DNA of 64,000 nucleotides from Aliidiomarina iranensis (GCF_003987135.1 NZ_PIPJ01000001.1:62001-126000); one strand, 5' to 3'; shown: positions 10,403 to 22,877, counted from the stretch's first letter. A program made the numbers and translations. The notes: a model not told the origin generated them from the sequence alone.

Positions 10403-11503
10403 ATGAAATTCACTATTAGTCGTGATGCCTTGCTCAAGCCGTTACAGGTCGTTAGCGGAGCAGTAGAGCGCCGGAATACCTTGCCAATTTTGAGCAATGT
10501 GTTGATTCAAGTTACGGAAGATAGCCTGCGCATGACAGGCACCGATTTAGAGGTTGAATTGGTTTCTGAGGTTCCGTTAGAAGGGGCTACACCGGGCGAG
10601 GTTACGGTACCCGCGAAGAAGTTTTTAGATATTGTGCGTTCGCTTTCTGAAGGCGCAGATGTGAAGTTCGATGCTTCTGACGATAAAGTAGTGGTGCGGG
10701 CTTCGCGCAGCCGTTTTACCCTGAGTAGTTTGCCGGCGAGTGATTTTCCCAATATTGATGAATGGGAAAGTGAAATTCAGATTCAAATGGCACAAGGTGA
10801 TTTGAAAGATTTAATGGAAAAAACGCATTTTTCCATGGCCAACCAAGATGTTCGTTATTATTTGAATGGTATGTTGTTTGAAGTGAACGACGATGTGTTG
10901 CGCACGGTGGCTACTGATGGGCACCGTTTAGCGCTTTCGGCGGTTTCCTTAGAGCAAAGCGCATTGCCACATAAACAAGTGATTGTGCCGCGCAAAGGTG
11001 TTTCTGAGCTTCTGCGTTTGTTAGGCGATGATGATGCGCCGGTATCACTTTCGCTTGGCCAAAACCATATTCGGGTTACTACTGGTAACATGACGTTCAC
11101 CAGTAAATTACTTGATGGCCGCTTCCCTGATTATCGGCGAGTATTGCCGCAGGGTGGCGATCGCATTGTTGTGGCCGACCGCGATTTGCTGCGCCAATCT
11201 TGTGTGCGCGCATCGATTTTATCGAACGAAAAATTCCGTGGCGTGCGTATGGCGCTTTCGCCAAACGAAGTAGTACTCACTGCAAATAACCCAGAGCAGG
11301 AACAAGCAGAAGAACGCTTGGAAGTTGATTATTCGGGGGAATCGTTTGAAATAGGCTTCAATGTTACTTACTTACAAGATGTTTTGAATGCTATTCAAGG
11401 CGAGCAAGTTAAGTTAACTTTGAGCGATCCAAATAGCAGTGCCATTGTTGAAGACAACGCCGATGACGGTGCGCTGTACGTGGTTATGCCAATGCGCCTA
11501 TAG
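10403..11503 (+). CDS. dnaN: DNA polymerase III beta subunit (sliding clamp)
   Basis: 366 aa, identical in length to E. coli DnaN. Forms the dimeric ring that tethers polymerase III to DNA. Begins MKFTISRDALLKPLQVVSGA, contains RRNTLPILSNVL, and ends with the family-typical VVMPMRL. A good AGGGGAG ribosome binding site is 9 nt before the ATG. Seventeen bases separate it from recF, so one operon is likely. Confidence 0.99.
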   Translation: MKFTISRDALLKPLQVVSGAVERRNTLPILSNVLIQVTEDSLRMTGTDLEVELVSEVPLEGATPGEVTVPAKKFLDIVRSLSEGADVKFDASDDKVVVRASRSRFTLSSLPASDFPNIDEWESEIQIQMAQGDLKDLMEKTHFSMANQDVRYYLNGMLFEVNDDVLRTVATDGHRLALSAVSLEQSALPHKQVIVPRKGVSELLRLLGDDDAPVSLSLGQNHIRVTTGNMTFTSKLLDGRFPDYRRVLPQGGDRIVVADRDLLRQSCVRASILSNEKFRGVRMALSPNEVVLTANNPEQEQAEERLEVDYSGESFEIGFNVTYLQDVLNAIQGEQVKLTLSDPNSSAIVEDNADDGALYVVMPMRL

Positions 11504-11520
11504 AGCGCGTTGCCGAGTTT

Positions 11521-12615
11521 ATGCAGTTAACCCAGCTCGCGATTTCGCATTTTCGTAATCTTGAAACAGTAAAGCTGGAGCCGGCCGCCGGGATCAATAT
11601 TATCGGTGGTGAGAACGGCAGTGGTAAAACGAGTATTTTAGAAGCCATTTATAGTTTGGGGTTTGGCCGTTCGTTTCGAACGCATCAATCTCGGCAGGTG
11701 GTGCAAGATGATAAAGATGCATTTACTCTTTTTGCGCGGGTGCAATCATCCTCTGCGGTGGATGAGGAAGCATTGAAGGTAGGCTTTCGCCGGCAGCGAA
11801 ATGGCGATACCGAAATACGCATTAATGGTGAAAATGAGCGAAAATTTAGTGCACTGGCGAAATTGATGCCGGTGCAGCTGATAACACCCGAGGGCGTTTC
11901 GCTTGTTACCGAAGGGCCGAAGCTTCGTCGGCAATTCATGGATTGGGGTTTGTTCCACGTGGAACAATCGTACTATTCGAATTGGCTTACATTCTCACGC
12001 TTACTGAAGCAGCGTAATGCGTTATTAAAGCAGCGTGTTTATGATTCACAGGGTGGCTCGCTTTGGGATCAGCAGTTAGCCGCTGCAGGCGAGGCGGTTA
12101 CAAATGCTCGGCGAAGTTATCTCGATGGTTTGAACAGCCAGCTTAATCGTTATTGCCAAACTTTTTTACCGCAATATGAGTTTGAATTTAAGCTACAGCA
12201 AGGTTGGTTTGAGAGCGTTGAGTTACTTGAAGCATTAAGAGATAAGCTAGAACTCGATAAACGCCAAGGATTTACCAGCGTTGGTCCTAATAAAGCCGAG
12301 TGGCAAATAAGGGCCGATGGTATTGATGCCCGTGAGCGGTTATCTCGGGGGCAATTGAAGTTATTAGTAGCGGCTTTGCGCTTAGTGCAAAGTGCTGATT
12401 ACTACTCGCATCGAGGCGAGCCTTGTGTCATCTTAGTGGATGACCTTCCGGCAGAATTGGATAGCGAGAACCAACAGAAATTCTGTGAAGCATTAGTACA
12501 GAGTGGAAGTCAGGTGTTTGTTACGGCAATACATCAAGAAGAACTAAAAAGCCGGTTCCAAAACACCGAAGCCCGATTGTTCCACGTGGAACAGGGAACG
12601 ATCAAAAATGATTAA
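11521..12615 (+). CDS. recF: DNA replication and repair protein RecF
   Basis: 364 aa; E. coli 357. SMC-like ATPase that with RecO and RecR loads RecA at gaps. Walker A GGENGSGKTS lies near residue 30, ABC signature SRGQLKLL near 279, and Walker B region CVILVDDLPAELD near 302. Two perfect 16-bp parS sites lie inside the gene, both read in the same frame as F-H-V-E-Q (residues about 145 and 354). The second, at the extreme C-terminus, sits where protein sequence is little constrained. No good ribosome binding site is seen, which suggests coupling to dnaN. Confidence 0.97.
   Translation: MQLTQLAISHFRNLETVKLEPAAGINIIGGENGSGKTSILEAIYSLGFGRSFRTHQSRQVVQDDKDAFTLFARVQSSSAVDEEALKVGFRRQRNGDTEIRINGENERKFSALAKLMPVQLITPEGVSLVTEGPKLRRQFMDWGLFHVEQSYYSNWLTFSRLLKQRNALLKQRVYDSQGGSLWDQQLAAAGEAVTNARRSYLDGLNSQLNRYCQTFLPQYEFEFKLQQGWFESVELLEALRDKLELDKRQGFTSVGPNKAEWQIRADGIDARERLSRGQLKLLVAALRLVQSADYYSHRGEPCVILVDDLPAELDSENQQKFCEALVQSGSQVFVTAIHQEELKSRFQNTEARLFHVEQGTIKND
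11951..11966. promoter_or_regulatory. parS centromere site 1 (perfect)
   Basis: TGTTCCACGTGGAACA, a perfect 16-bp palindrome identical to the Pseudomonas parS sequence bound by ParB. It lies inside recF, about 3 kb after the dnaA start. Confidence 0.92.
12578..12593. promoter_or_regulatory. parS centromere site 2 (perfect)
   Basis: Second exact TGTTCCACGTGGAACA, in the last codons of recF and 627 bp from the first; same reading frame as site 1 (F-H-V-E-Q). Confidence 0.92.
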
Positions 12616-12625
12616 ACAGGAATAA

Positions 12626-15046
<2,421 letters not shown>

Positions 15047-15121
15047 GGCATAAACCTGAGCATAGCCCTAAGCGTTAACGAGCAATAATACTCCAAACGC
15101 TAGGCATTTAAGTTTAGTAGA

Positions 15122-15158
15122 AAGCCTGAATCAGCAACTGCCGATTCAGGCTTTTTTG
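15122..15158 (+). terminator. Intrinsic terminator after gyrB
   Basis: AGCCTGAATC (15123-15132) pairs with GATTCAGGCT (15143-15152), followed by a T run. Ends the dnaA-gyrB cluster. Confidence 0.9.
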
Positions 15159-15284
15159 TGTTGCAACCCCATGGCGGCCATAACACTGGCTAGCGGATTA
15201 CTGCAGGGCTTAACTCGCGGGCTATGAGGCGAGGCCGTTACGAGAAGTGGCACTGCGCTAATCAACTTCTTTACCGCGTAAAGG

Positions 15285-15575
15285 CTAGTTATGTTTCTGC
15301 TGGTTGCGAGCCATGTGAAAAACCACAAGAGCAATAATAGAACCGGGCGTTGCAAGAAATGCAAACAAAACTGTGGCTAGCGAATTCGGATTTACACTAT
15401 CTTCGGCAACCATATTTGGAAACATGAGTTGGAAGATAAAGTGAAACACAAACACCAAAACAAATGGCATTAGCCCCGCAACAAATAACCCAGTAGCATA
15501 ATGTTTGATTTTACCGGCATTAACACCAATCCAAACGCATATCGAAAACGCAAAAATGTAAACGAGAAATGCCAT
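15285..15575 (-). CDS. Small hydrophobic membrane protein of unknown function
   Basis: 96 aa from ATG at 15575, chosen because AGGAAGGG lies 8-9 nt upstream; an ATG at 15605 in the same frame has no such site. Three likely membrane segments: MAFLVYIFAFSICVWIGVNA, GLFVAGLMPFVLVFVFHFIF and ATVLFAFLATPGSIIALVVF, then a short basic tail. I do not recognise the family. It stands alone between gyrB (convergent) and glyS. Confidence 0.6.
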   Translation of the reverse strand: MAFLVYIFAFSICVWIGVNAGKIKHYATGLFVAGLMPFVLVFVFHFIFQLMFPNMVAEDSVNPNSLATVLFAFLATPGSIIALVVFHMARNQQKHN

Positions 15576-15760
15576 AGCGGTTGCCCTTCCTGATTCAGTT
15601 GGCATGCAGCGAGTAAAATTAGAGCTCGGGTTGGCGCTGCCACATTAGTTCTAACGAGATAATCCTGCCAAGATAATACTATCAAGATATTAACATCAAG
15701 ATGATCTGTAACTCATTGCCAAGCGTGCTTTTGATATGAAGAAAGTGCATAGAAGGATAT

Positions 15761-15795
15761 AAAAAAACTGCCGCTAGCGAAACACTAACGGCAAT
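15761..15795 (-). terminator. Intrinsic terminator after glyS
   Basis: Minus-strand hairpin TTGCCGTTAG / CTAGCGGCAG with a 7-nt loop (arms about 15768-15777 and 15785-15794) followed by seven T. T-rich DNA on the other side suggests it may work in both directions. Confidence 0.8.
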
Positions 15796-15836
15796 TTTTG
15801 TTTTTGGTACTCAGTAAAAGCTGGCTACTAATAGCG

Positions 15837-17906
15837 TTATTGAAGTAACGAAATATCAGCCACTTTCAAGAACTCACCGCGAAGCGCGTTGAGTAGTGCT
15901 AAACGATTGTTCCGTACCTTGCTATCTTCCGCATTTACCATAACGGAATCAAAGAAGGTATCCACAGGTTCCCGAAGCGTTGCTAGAGCACTCAACGCAG
16001 CGCTGTAATCACCGTTAGTAGCGGCAGCGCTAACAGTTTCTCGGATGCCGTTTAAAGCATCGTAGAGCGCGATTTCGGCAGCTTCGGTTAGTAGTGCCTT
16101 ATCAACTACGCCGATCTCACTTTCGGCTTTTGCCAGAATATTGCTTACCCGCTTATTGGCAGCGGCTAAGGCTTCCGCCTGAGGGTTGGATCTGAATTCC
16201 GCAACCGCCTTAACCCTATTGTCAAAATCCAGTGCTACCGTGGGCCGACGAGCTAATACGGCTTGAATGACATCAACGCTGATCCCTTGTTCTTGGTACC
16301 ATGCGCGGAAGCGGCCGAGTAGGAAATCAACTACTTGCTGATTCACCTCAGCTGGATTCGAAATGATTGCGGCATAGCTTTTTACTGCAATGCCCACCAA
16401 GTCGTTTAAATCCAACGGTAGTTTTTTCTCAACTAAAATGCGAATCATGCCTATAGCGGCTCTTCGTAAACCAAATGGGTCGCGGTCGCCCTTAGGCGTT
16501 TGGCCAATGCCAAAAATACCCACCAATGTATCGAGTTTATCCGCTAGCGCTACAGCACATCCTTCTAGGGACGATGGTAATGCATCGCCGGCAAATCGCG
16601 GCCGATAATGGGCTTCAATGGCTTGAGCGGTTACTTCTGATTCACCATCATGGCGGGCATAATGCATGCCCATTACGCCCTGAACTTCTGGAAACTCCAT
16701 AACCATTCCAGAAACCAAATCGGCTTTTGCTAATAAGCCTGCGCGCGCTGCCGCAGCAGCATCGGCATTTAAGGCTTTGGCAATTGCACCTGCATTCGCC
16801 TCAATGCGGCGTGCTTTATCGCCTACACTGCCGAGCTGCTTTTGGAATAAAACTGAATCTAATTTACTCACACGATCAGCAAGCTTTGTTTTCTTATCGG
16901 TATCGAAAAAGAACTGCGCATCTGCAAGGCGAGGGCGCACAACTTTTTCATTACCGGAAACAACTTGAGCTGGATCTTTACTCTCAATGTTGGTAATAAA
17001 AATAAAGCGCGGCAACAAGTTACCTGTTTGGTCAACCAGCGGGAAATAACGTTGGTCGTCTTTCATAGTATAAATAAGTGCTTCTTTCGGAACGGCTAAG
17101 AATGCTTCACTGAAACCAGCTACTAGGGCAACCGGATACTCCACTAAGGATGCAACTTCGTCGATTAGATCTTCATCCCAAACTGGCAGGGCATTTTCTC
17201 TTTTCGCTAGTTCGGTTACTGCTTGTTGGATTTTTTCCCGGCGCTCAGCGAAATCCGCAATCACCCACCCTTTACGCAGAGTTTCTTGATATTCATTGGC
17301 GTTTTGTACTGTTAAATCATCCGGATGATGAAAACGATGTCCGGTCACCTTATTGCTACTTACAATACCAAATAATTTCGCCGGTAGAACTTCATCGCCT
17401 AAAAGCACGGTAAGGCGATGCAAAGGGCGAATAAAGTGATGTTCACCGGAGCCCCAACGCATTGTTTTTGGAATGGGCAACTGTTTTACCGCAATTTCTA
17501 AAAAGCTCTGCACTAACTCTTTCAGTGCTTTACCCGGCACGGTGGCTTTGTACATCAGCCACTCACCTTTATCGGTTTTTAACCGATCGGCTTGCTCTAC
17601 ACTAATTCCCATGCCACGCGCCCAACCTTGGGCGGCTTTTGTTGGGTTACCATCGGCATCAAACGCGGCGGCAATAGCTGGCCCACGCTTTTCTACCACC
17701 TCATCTGCTTGAGCGGTTTCAACGCCACTTACTAATACGGCAAGGCGCCGCGGTGAAGCGAATGAACGAATGTTGGTATAACCTAAGCGCGCTTCTTCAA
17801 GCTGATTAGCGATACTTTGCGTGAAGCTCTCACTTAAACTTTTTAAGGCTTTTGGTGGCAGCTCTTCGGTGCCAAGCTCGATCAGTAAATCGTTATTCTG
17901 ATGCAT
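15837..17906 (-). CDS. glyS: Glycine-tRNA ligase beta subunit
   Basis: 689 aa, the same length as the E. coli protein. Beta chain of the alpha2beta2 glycyl-tRNA synthetase, needed for tRNA recognition. N-terminus [18 protein letters not shown] is diagnostic; also RRLAVLV, an HD-like core with [20 protein letters not shown], and the C-terminal anticodon-binding DALR-like region with FFDSVMVN. Starts 1 bp after the glyQ stop, so the two are co-transcribed and probably coupled. Confidence 0.98.
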   Translation of the reverse strand: MHQNNDLLIELGTEELPPKALKSLSESFTQSIANQLEEARLGYTNIRSFASPRRLAVLVSGVETAQADEVVEKRGPAIAAAFDADGNPTKAAQGWARGMGISVEQADRLKTDKGEWLMYKATVPGKALKELVQSFLEIAVKQLPIPKTMRWGSGEHHFIRPLHRLTVLLGDEVLPAKLFGIVSSNKVTGHRFHHPDDLTVQNANEYQETLRKGWVIADFAERREKIQQAVTELAKRENALPVWDEDLIDEVASLVEYPVALVAGFSEAFLAVPKEALIYTMKDDQRYFPLVDQTGNLLPRFIFITNIESKDPAQVVSGNEKVVRPRLADAQFFFDTDKKTKLADRVSKLDSVLFQKQLGSVGDKARRIEANAGAIAKALNADAAAAARAGLLAKADLVSGMVMEFPEVQGVMGMHYARHDGESEVTAQAIEAHYRPRFAGDALPSSLEGCAVALADKLDTLVGIFGIGQTPKGDRDPFGLRRAAIGMIRILVEKKLPLDLNDLVGIAVKSYAAIISNPAEVNQQVVDFLLGRFRAWYQEQGISVDVIQAVLARRPTVALDFDNRVKAVAEFRSNPQAEALAAANKRVSNILAKAESEIGVVDKALLTEAAEIALYDALNGIRETVSAAATNGDYSAALSALATLREPVDTFFDSVMVNAEDSKVRNNRLALLNALRGEFLKVADISLLQ

Positions 17907-17907
17907 G

Positions 17908-18858
17908 CTATGCTCCTTTTTTGCTGCTTTGATACTGAGAAATGGCTTCCTTAGCGAGCTCAGGCTCGGCTAATGGGAAACCGAGTTCAGCACGGGAGGC
18001 GTAATATACTTCGGCACAGGCTTTAGCCATGGTGCGCACGCGTAGAATATAGCGCTGGCGTTCCGTTACTGATATAGCCTGGCGTGCATCGAGTAAGTTG
18101 AATGCATGGGAAGCGCGCATAACTTGCTCGTATGCAGGCAAGGCCAAACCATTTTCTATCAACAATTCACATTCTTTCTCACAAGAATCGAATCGGCTAA
18201 ACAAAACCTGAACATCGGCATATTCAAAATTGTAAGTTGATTGCTCAACTTCGTTTTGATGAAATACATCGCGATAGTAAATGGTTCCGCGCGGGCCGGT
18301 TGTCCAAACTAGATCGTAGATACTATCAACGCCTTGAATGTACATGGCGAGGCGCTCAAGGCCGTAAGTGATTTCACCGGAAATCGGTTTGCATTCAATG
18401 CCGCCTACTTGTTGGAAATAGGTGAACTGAGTAACTTCCATGCCGTTAAGCCACACTTCCCAACCTAAACCCCAAGCACCAAGGGTTGGTGATTCCCAGT
18501 TATCTTCAACAAAGCGAATATCATGAACCAGCGGATCAAAGCCTAATAATTTTAATGAGCCTAAGTACAGCTCTTGGATATCAGAAGGAGAAGGCTTCAT
18601 GATCACTTGGAACTGATAATAATGCTGCAAGCGATTTGGATTTTCGCCATAACGGCCATCAGTAGGGCGGCGGCATGGCTGCACGTATGCGAAGCTCGCA
18701 GGTTCAGGGCCAAGCGAGCGTAAGAATGTCATTGGGTGAAAGGTTCCAGCACCAACTTCCATATCAAGCGGCTGCACGATAGCGCAGCCCTGTTGGGCCC
18801 AGTAATCTTGCAAGGCAAGAATTAGGCCTTGAAACGTTTTTACATCAAATTTTTCCAT
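17908..18858 (-). CDS. glyQ: Glycine-tRNA ligase alpha subunit
   Basis: 316 aa from ATG at 18858, which gives the standard [20 protein letters not shown] start; the frame is open 120 bases further to another ATG but the extra sequence has no family match. Catalytic subunit of alpha2beta2 GlyRS. Conserved [20 protein letters not shown] and [20 protein letters not shown] are visible. Divergent from tag, with about 106 bp between the starts. Confidence 0.97.
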   Translation of the reverse strand: MEKFDVKTFQGLILALQDYWAQQGCAIVQPLDMEVGAGTFHPMTFLRSLGPEPASFAYVQPCRRPTDGRYGENPNRLQHYYQFQVIMKPSPSDIQELYLGSLKLLGFDPLVHDIRFVEDNWESPTLGAWGLGWEVWLNGMEVTQFTYFQQVGGIECKPISGEITYGLERLAMYIQGVDSIYDLVWTTGPRGTIYYRDVFHQNEVEQSTYNFEYADVQVLFSRFDSCEKECELLIENGLALPAYEQVMRASHAFNLLDARQAISVTERQRYILRVRTMAKACAEVYYASRAELGFPLAEPELAKEAISQYQSSKKGA

Positions 18859-18964
18859 GGGATTTCCACTTAATTCGGCCGAATGTACGCTAACTCTATT
18901 TCTAGCGACGTGGGTTTGTGTGATTATACCCTGAGCAAACCACCAATTTACAGGGAGAAACGCT

Positions 18965-19555
18965 ATGGATCGAAGCAAATCGCAAATTAATCGCTGCCCA
19001 TGGTGTGGAGATGCCGAAGATTATCAAGAATACCACGATAAAGTGTGGGGTAGGCCCGTTTATGAAAGCCACGATTTGTTTGCCAAACTATGCCTTGATG
19101 GCCAACAAGCGGGGTTAAGTTGGATTACGATACTGCGCAAACAGGCAGGTTACGAAGCGGCATTTCATGACCTCAATCCAGAAGTTTTAAGTTGCATAAA
19201 AGGCGATGAGCGAAACCGCTTTATCGAAGCGCAAATGAGCAACAAGGACATTGTACGTAATCGGTTAAAAATAGAATCGATCTTCCGAAACGCCGATGGT
19301 TTCATGAAGATAGAAGAGGGCGGCGAAAACTTTTCGGATTTTCTTTGGGCTTTTGTTGGCGGTTCGCCGAAGGTTAACTACCCAAAAACCATGGCAGATA
19401 TCCCTACTAGTTCGGCAGAATCAGAGGCAATGTCGAAAGCATTGAAAAAGGCTGGATTTAATTTTGTTGGGCCCACCATTGTGTATGCTTTCATGCAAGC
19501 CGTTGGTATGGTGAACGATCATCTGGTTGATTGTGAGTTTCGAGAGGTTAATTAA
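18965..19555 (+). CDS. tag: DNA-3-methyladenine glycosylase I
   Basis: 196 aa; E. coli Tag is 187. Removes 3-methyladenine from alkylated DNA. The structural zinc ligands are present: Cys in the N-terminal CPWCG, His in QEYHDKVWG, and the C-terminal MVNDHLVDC pair. [19 protein letters not shown] matches the helix-hairpin-helix substrate pocket. Preceded by GGGAG 10 nt before the ATG. Next to glyQS as in Shewanella and Vibrio. Confidence 0.97.
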   Translation: MDRSKSQINRCPWCGDAEDYQEYHDKVWGRPVYESHDLFAKLCLDGQQAGLSWITILRKQAGYEAAFHDLNPEVLSCIKGDERNRFIEAQMSNKDIVRNRLKIESIFRNADGFMKIEEGGENFSDFLWAFVGGSPKVNYPKTMADIPTSSAESEAMSKALKKAGFNFVGPTIVYAFMQAVGMVNDHLVDCEFREVN

Positions 19556-19573
19556 CCGAGCTCCTCGCGCTCA

Positions 19574-19589
19574 TGTTCCACGTGGAACA
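19574..19589. promoter_or_regulatory. parS centromere site 3 (perfect, intergenic)
   Basis: TGTTCCACGTGGAACA between tag and the following lipoprotein gene, 18 bp after the tag stop codon. Confidence 0.92.
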
Positions 19590-19699
19590 TTAAAGTTGCA
19601 TAGGGAACTGGCGGTAAATTATTAAAAATTCACCTCGTTTATTACTACCAAACTCTGAACTTGAAAAATTTACCGAACATAAATAGGGAAGCACCCGAA

Positions 19700-21013
19700 A
19701 TGGAACAAAAGCTTGGATGGCAAGCGCGCTTTCTGTTTGCCGTTATTGCCGCAATATCGGTATCTGGCTGTACCGCAATGATCGAAAAGCAGATTTTGAA
19801 TACGGCTCCGGTAATCACTGGGGTGGGCGACCTGAAAGCAGAATATGCCAAAAATAGATTTTCGTACTGTACGCAAAAAGTGGCTGATACCCAACAGCTA
19901 AGGCTGCAAAGTAGCGACCGTGAGCCGGCAGACCCAAGGCCTGAAAGCGCTGGGCTTAAAAACACCAGAAGCGAACACACTGGAAACGAACACACTAGAA
20001 ACGAGAACCCCCAGCATTGCGTTACCTATTATGATTTTGCCGAATTTCTCTTAGAACTGGATGGCGAAATTAAGAGTATACCGAAAGGCTCTTTCGAATT
20101 TACGGATGCAAACTATCGAGAAGAAAACTATCGAGAAGAAAACACGGAGGCGCTCAACTTTAAAGAAAGGATGGAGTTTCGTTTTCCTGATCTATCAGGA
20201 AATGCACCCTTAGTGATCGTAGCGCCTGGCTATGGCTTGAGTGCAACACATATGATTTTACCTTGGGCCTCTTGGTTTCGCTCTATGGGTATGCACCCAA
20301 TCGTCTTGCTGGGGCCAACAGAAGCTAAGCCGATGCAATTTGGCTTAAATCACACACAAGCTGTTGCAACAATGCTCACAGAGCAATATCCGAATCGAGA
20401 CATTGTGCTATTCGGTTTCTCCATGGGCGCTCTTGGTGCATTGGCTATCGAAGCAGAGCTTCTTGAAAAGGGGATGCGGCCACAAGCATTAATGCTCGTG
20501 GCCCCGATGAACAATTTTCGCGAACAAGCATTATCTGCTTACCACACCATGCGTGCGAACGATTGGAAGGTGCGTTGGTTCGTGCCAGAAAGCCGATTTT
20601 CAAAAGCCGTGGATCGAATCATTCTCGCGAGTAATATCCATGAGGAAGAATTGCTTTTAAAGCCTAAGCTCATAAACGCCCGAACACCTATGTTCGTTGC
20701 GGCAGGTGAAGGAGACTCCCTAGTAAAATATGGAGAACTGCGCGATATTTTGAATTTACCAGGTGAACAGGGCGGCGAAGCATATCAGCCGTACCCCGGA
20801 CATCCTGAATTTAATGTAGTGATTGAACCGTTGGCGAATGATGAATCTCAGTTCGTGAGTATTCCTCGATTTAATCATGCCGCCATGTTTTTCCTATTAC
20901 GCCCATTACGAACACCTTTGCAAGAATGGTTAGGCACGCGGGTAGAGCTTACGCTCGCGCCAGAAACCGAGTATCCCGAACACAACGAGGAACAAGCCGA
21001 AACCTTGGAGTAG
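19700..21013 (+). CDS. Alpha/beta-hydrolase lipoprotein of unknown substrate
   Basis: 437 aa from ATG at 19700. This start puts MEQKLGWQARFLFAVIAAISVSGC first, a clean type II signal peptide with lipobox VSGC; an in-frame TTG at 19661 would add 13 residues before it. Hydrolase core: oxyanion-type APGYGLSATHM, nucleophile elbow GFSMG near residue 242, acid candidate in AAGEGDSLV, catalytic-His candidate in FNHAAMFF near the end. Two places with 15-bp tandem repeats (19965-20010 and 20111-20140) encode T-[RG]-N-E-H and N-Y-R-E-E units, so the linker after the signal peptide is length-variable. The 3' end overlaps the convergent HTH gene by 84 bp. Substrate unknown. Confidence 0.75.
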   Translation: MEQKLGWQARFLFAVIAAISVSGCTAMIEKQILNTAPVITGVGDLKAEYAKNRFSYCTQKVADTQQLRLQSSDREPADPRPESAGLKNTRSEHTGNEHTRNENPQHCVTYYDFAEFLLELDGEIKSIPKGSFEFTDANYREENYREENTEALNFKERMEFRFPDLSGNAPLVIVAPGYGLSATHMILPWASWFRSMGMHPIVLLGPTEAKPMQFGLNHTQAVATMLTEQYPNRDIVLFGFSMGALGALAIEAELLEKGMRPQALMLVAPMNNFREQALSAYHTMRANDWKVRWFVPESRFSKAVDRIILASNIHEEELLLKPKLINARTPMFVAAGEGDSLVKYGELRDILNLPGEQGGEAYQPYPGHPEFNVVIEPLANDESQFVSIPRFNHAAMFFLLRPLRTPLQEWLGTRVELTLAPETEYPEHNEEQAETLE

Positions 21014-21679
21014 GCCATTCACAGGACGGTGTACTATAGAGCCTTGGTTAATACCTTGCCGATACCAAGTTCGATAAATCGTGTTATCGTCGTTTTCTAG
21101 CTCTTCAGTATATTGGCTGCCGCGGTTTTCGAAAGTGAGAATAAACTTTTCATCAAGGCGGTCTGTTATTTCTTGCTGTTTAGCTAAAAACTCTTCGCTG
21201 TTGGAGGAGAAAAATGCGCCACCTGGGTGACTTTGATTCCAGTTTCGGTAGATATCAACGGATTCGTTCTCATAGATATGGCCATATGACATGTACTCAT
21301 ATTGCTTTTCTGGAAAGATACTCGCAGTGTAACCAAGATAAAAAAGTGGAATCGCAAATGCAATCGCTAAACTGGATAAGGTAATTAATCGAGCGCGCTG
21401 CTGCAAATATTTAGTTTGTTGATTGTTCAGTAGCGTATCGATATCTGCGATCTGGGTAAGTTTATTGCGAATGTAACTTTGCCCCAATGGTGCCAAAACT
21501 TCGGTTAAGCTCAAGTTGAGCGCTTCATGCCAACGGCGGAAGGTTTCATTACTTGGTAATGAACGGTCGTTTTCTAGTTTTGATAGAAATGATTGCTCAA
21601 TACCCATCTTCTCGGCGAGCGCTGGCTGGCTTAATTCCAGTTCGTTACGGCGTTGTTTTAGTCGTTCTCCAAGCGTCAT
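20930..21679 (-). CDS. Membrane-anchored XRE-family helix-turn-helix protein
   Basis: 249 aa. N-terminal XRE domain (LKQRRNELELSQPALAEKMGIEQSFLSKLENDRSLPS, residues 6-43), a coiled-like stretch, a membrane segment LITLSSLAIAFAIPLFYLGYTA (about 98-119), a roughly 100-residue outside-facing domain rich in Tyr/Asn/Glu, a second membrane segment GLLQGFGLFLVVFGILGFW and a short basic tail. The layout suggests one-component signalling across the membrane, by inference. GAGGATATC precedes the ATG by 8 nt. It is transcribed against the hydrolase gene and overlaps its last 84 bp. Confidence 0.75.
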   Translation of the reverse strand: MTLGERLKQRRNELELSQPALAEKMGIEQSFLSKLENDRSLPSNETFRRWHEALNLSLTEVLAPLGQSYIRNKLTQIADIDTLLNNQQTKYLQQRARLITLSSLAIAFAIPLFYLGYTASIFPEKQYEYMSYGHIYENESVDIYRNWNQSHPGGAFFSSNSEEFLAKQQEITDRLDEKFILTFENRGSQYTEELENDDNTIYRTWYRQGINQGSIVHRPVNGLLQGFGLFLVVFGILGFWRERKLYPRA

Positions 21680-21802
21680 TTTGATATCCTCGTATTATTG
21701 CTGTTTTCCGCAAACGCGCCAGTGCGTTTTTGTATCGCGGTGAGGTTATTCTTTGCTATGTATTGTGGCATAAGAAGATGAATAAAGGGGAATCTTAAAG
21801 AA

Positions 21803-22285
21803 ATGTTACGAATAGAAGCAGTAGATTACAAAAATGCAGTACATGCAGCCGCATTGCTTGAGCTTTTAGATCATTATGCCCAAGATCCTATGGGCGGTGG
21901 CGAAGCTTTGCCGGCAAAAACACGGGAAAACTTAATTGCCGAAATGGCAGCACGTTCTACAGTGTATAGCTTTATTGCTTGGCATGAAAAAGATGGTGCA
22001 GTGGGGTTAATCAATTGCGTTGAAGGCTTCTCAACCTTTGCCGCGAAGCCAGTATGTAACTTGCATGATATTGCGGTTCGGGAAGGTTACCGGGGCCAAA
22101 ATATTGGCCAAAAGCTCATTGCAGCGGCAGCCGAAAAAGCGAAGCAGCGTGGATGCGTGAAGCTAACCTTAGAGGTACTTAGCGGCAACGAACCAGCGCG
22201 TTTGGCCTATCGGAAATTCGGTTTTAAACCTTACCAACTCGACCCGGAAATGGGGCAGGCAGAATTTTGGGAGTTTAAGCTTTAG
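21803..22285 (+). CDS. GNAT-family N-acetyltransferase
   Basis: 160 aa. Acetyl-CoA pyrophosphate-binding motif A is clear: LHDIAVREGYRGQNIGQKLI (RGQNIG fits Q/R-x-x-G-x-G/A), near residues 90-110, followed by LTLEVLSGNEPARLAYRKFGF, the usual motif B with N and Y. Substrate cannot be told from sequence. A purine-rich GGGGAA is 10 nt upstream. Monocistronic-looking. Confidence 0.85.
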   Translation: MLRIEAVDYKNAVHAAALLELLDHYAQDPMGGGEALPAKTRENLIAEMAARSTVYSFIAWHEKDGAVGLINCVEGFSTFAAKPVCNLHDIAVREGYRGQNIGQKLIAAAAEKAKQRGCVKLTLEVLSGNEPARLAYRKFGFKPYQLDPEMGQAEFWEFKL

Positions 22286-22396
22286 TTTTAGCGTTGTGTT
22301 TTGATGTTGAATCAAGCAAGTAGCGCAACTGAACTAGCGTTTATTGCAGCAGGGCTATGTAGCTCCCGGACCTGTGTCTTTGGCTCCTGCGCCTGA

Positions 22397-22412
22397 TGTT
22401 CCATGTGGAACA
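22397..22412. promoter_or_regulatory. parS-like site 4 (one mismatch)
   Basis: TGTTCCATGTGGAACA, one substitution (C to T at position 8) from the perfect site; lies between the GNAT gene and tusA. Single mismatches in this core can weaken ParB binding, so function is uncertain. Confidence 0.65.
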
Positions 22413-22431
22413 TGCGGGCTAGAGCTTATGA

Positions 22432-22674
22432 TCACAAACCTTTCTGAATCAGATAACGATAGGACATTTCGTCGGTTTGCTCAGCGAGCAGTTGATGGTC
22501 CATGAAGCGGCAAAACGCAGGGATGTCTCTAGTGGTAGCTGGGTCATCAGCCAGCACTAGAAGCGTTTCTCCATTTTTCATTTGCCGAATCTTCCCCCGA
22601 ATTAGCATTACTGGCTCAGGGCAGCGCAAACCTTGCGTATCGAGCTGGAAATCTGCGTTGCTGAATGGCGCCAT
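22432..22674 (-). CDS. tusA: Sulfurtransferase TusA-family protein
   Basis: 80 aa; E. coli TusA is 81. Small sulfur carrier, first relay from IscS toward tRNA 2-thiouridine. The defining CPEP motif is at about residues 18-21 ([20 protein letters not shown]), followed by [20 protein letters not shown]. Ribosome binding site GAGGTG lies 6 nt before the ATG. Stands alone, facing the GNAT gene. Confidence 0.93.
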   Translation of the reverse strand: MAPFSNADFQLDTQGLRCPEPVMLIRGKIRQMKNGETLLVLADDPATTRDIPAFCRFMDHQLLAEQTDEMSYRYLIQKGL

Positions 22675-22841
22675 GCTTCACCTCGTTAATTAAATGAACC
22701 TGGGGTAGCAAACCCAGCAAAAAGCCTTAACAAAAAAACTTTAACTTAGTTACATAAAATGAATATTTGTGGCCACACATGGCACGCTTTAATGAGTGCC
22801 GAAGCCGAATATGCCTTGCCTAAGTATATTCTGAAGCTAAT

Positions 22842-22877
22842 AAAAAATCCCATAGTGCGAACACACTATGGGATTTT
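22842..22877 (-). terminator. Intrinsic terminator of the fadBA operon
   Basis: CCCATAGTG / CACTATGGG stem (22849-22857 and 22864-22872), 6-nt loop, extended by A-T pairs and followed on the minus strand by a T run. The symmetrical A/T flanks could also let it work on the plus strand. Confidence 0.8.

Noticed and set aside
15146-15364. 72-codon minus-strand ORF overlapping the small membrane protein gene and the gyrB terminator
   Set aside because: It overlaps the better-supported membrane protein frame and reads through the terminator hairpin; no ribosome binding site or family match.
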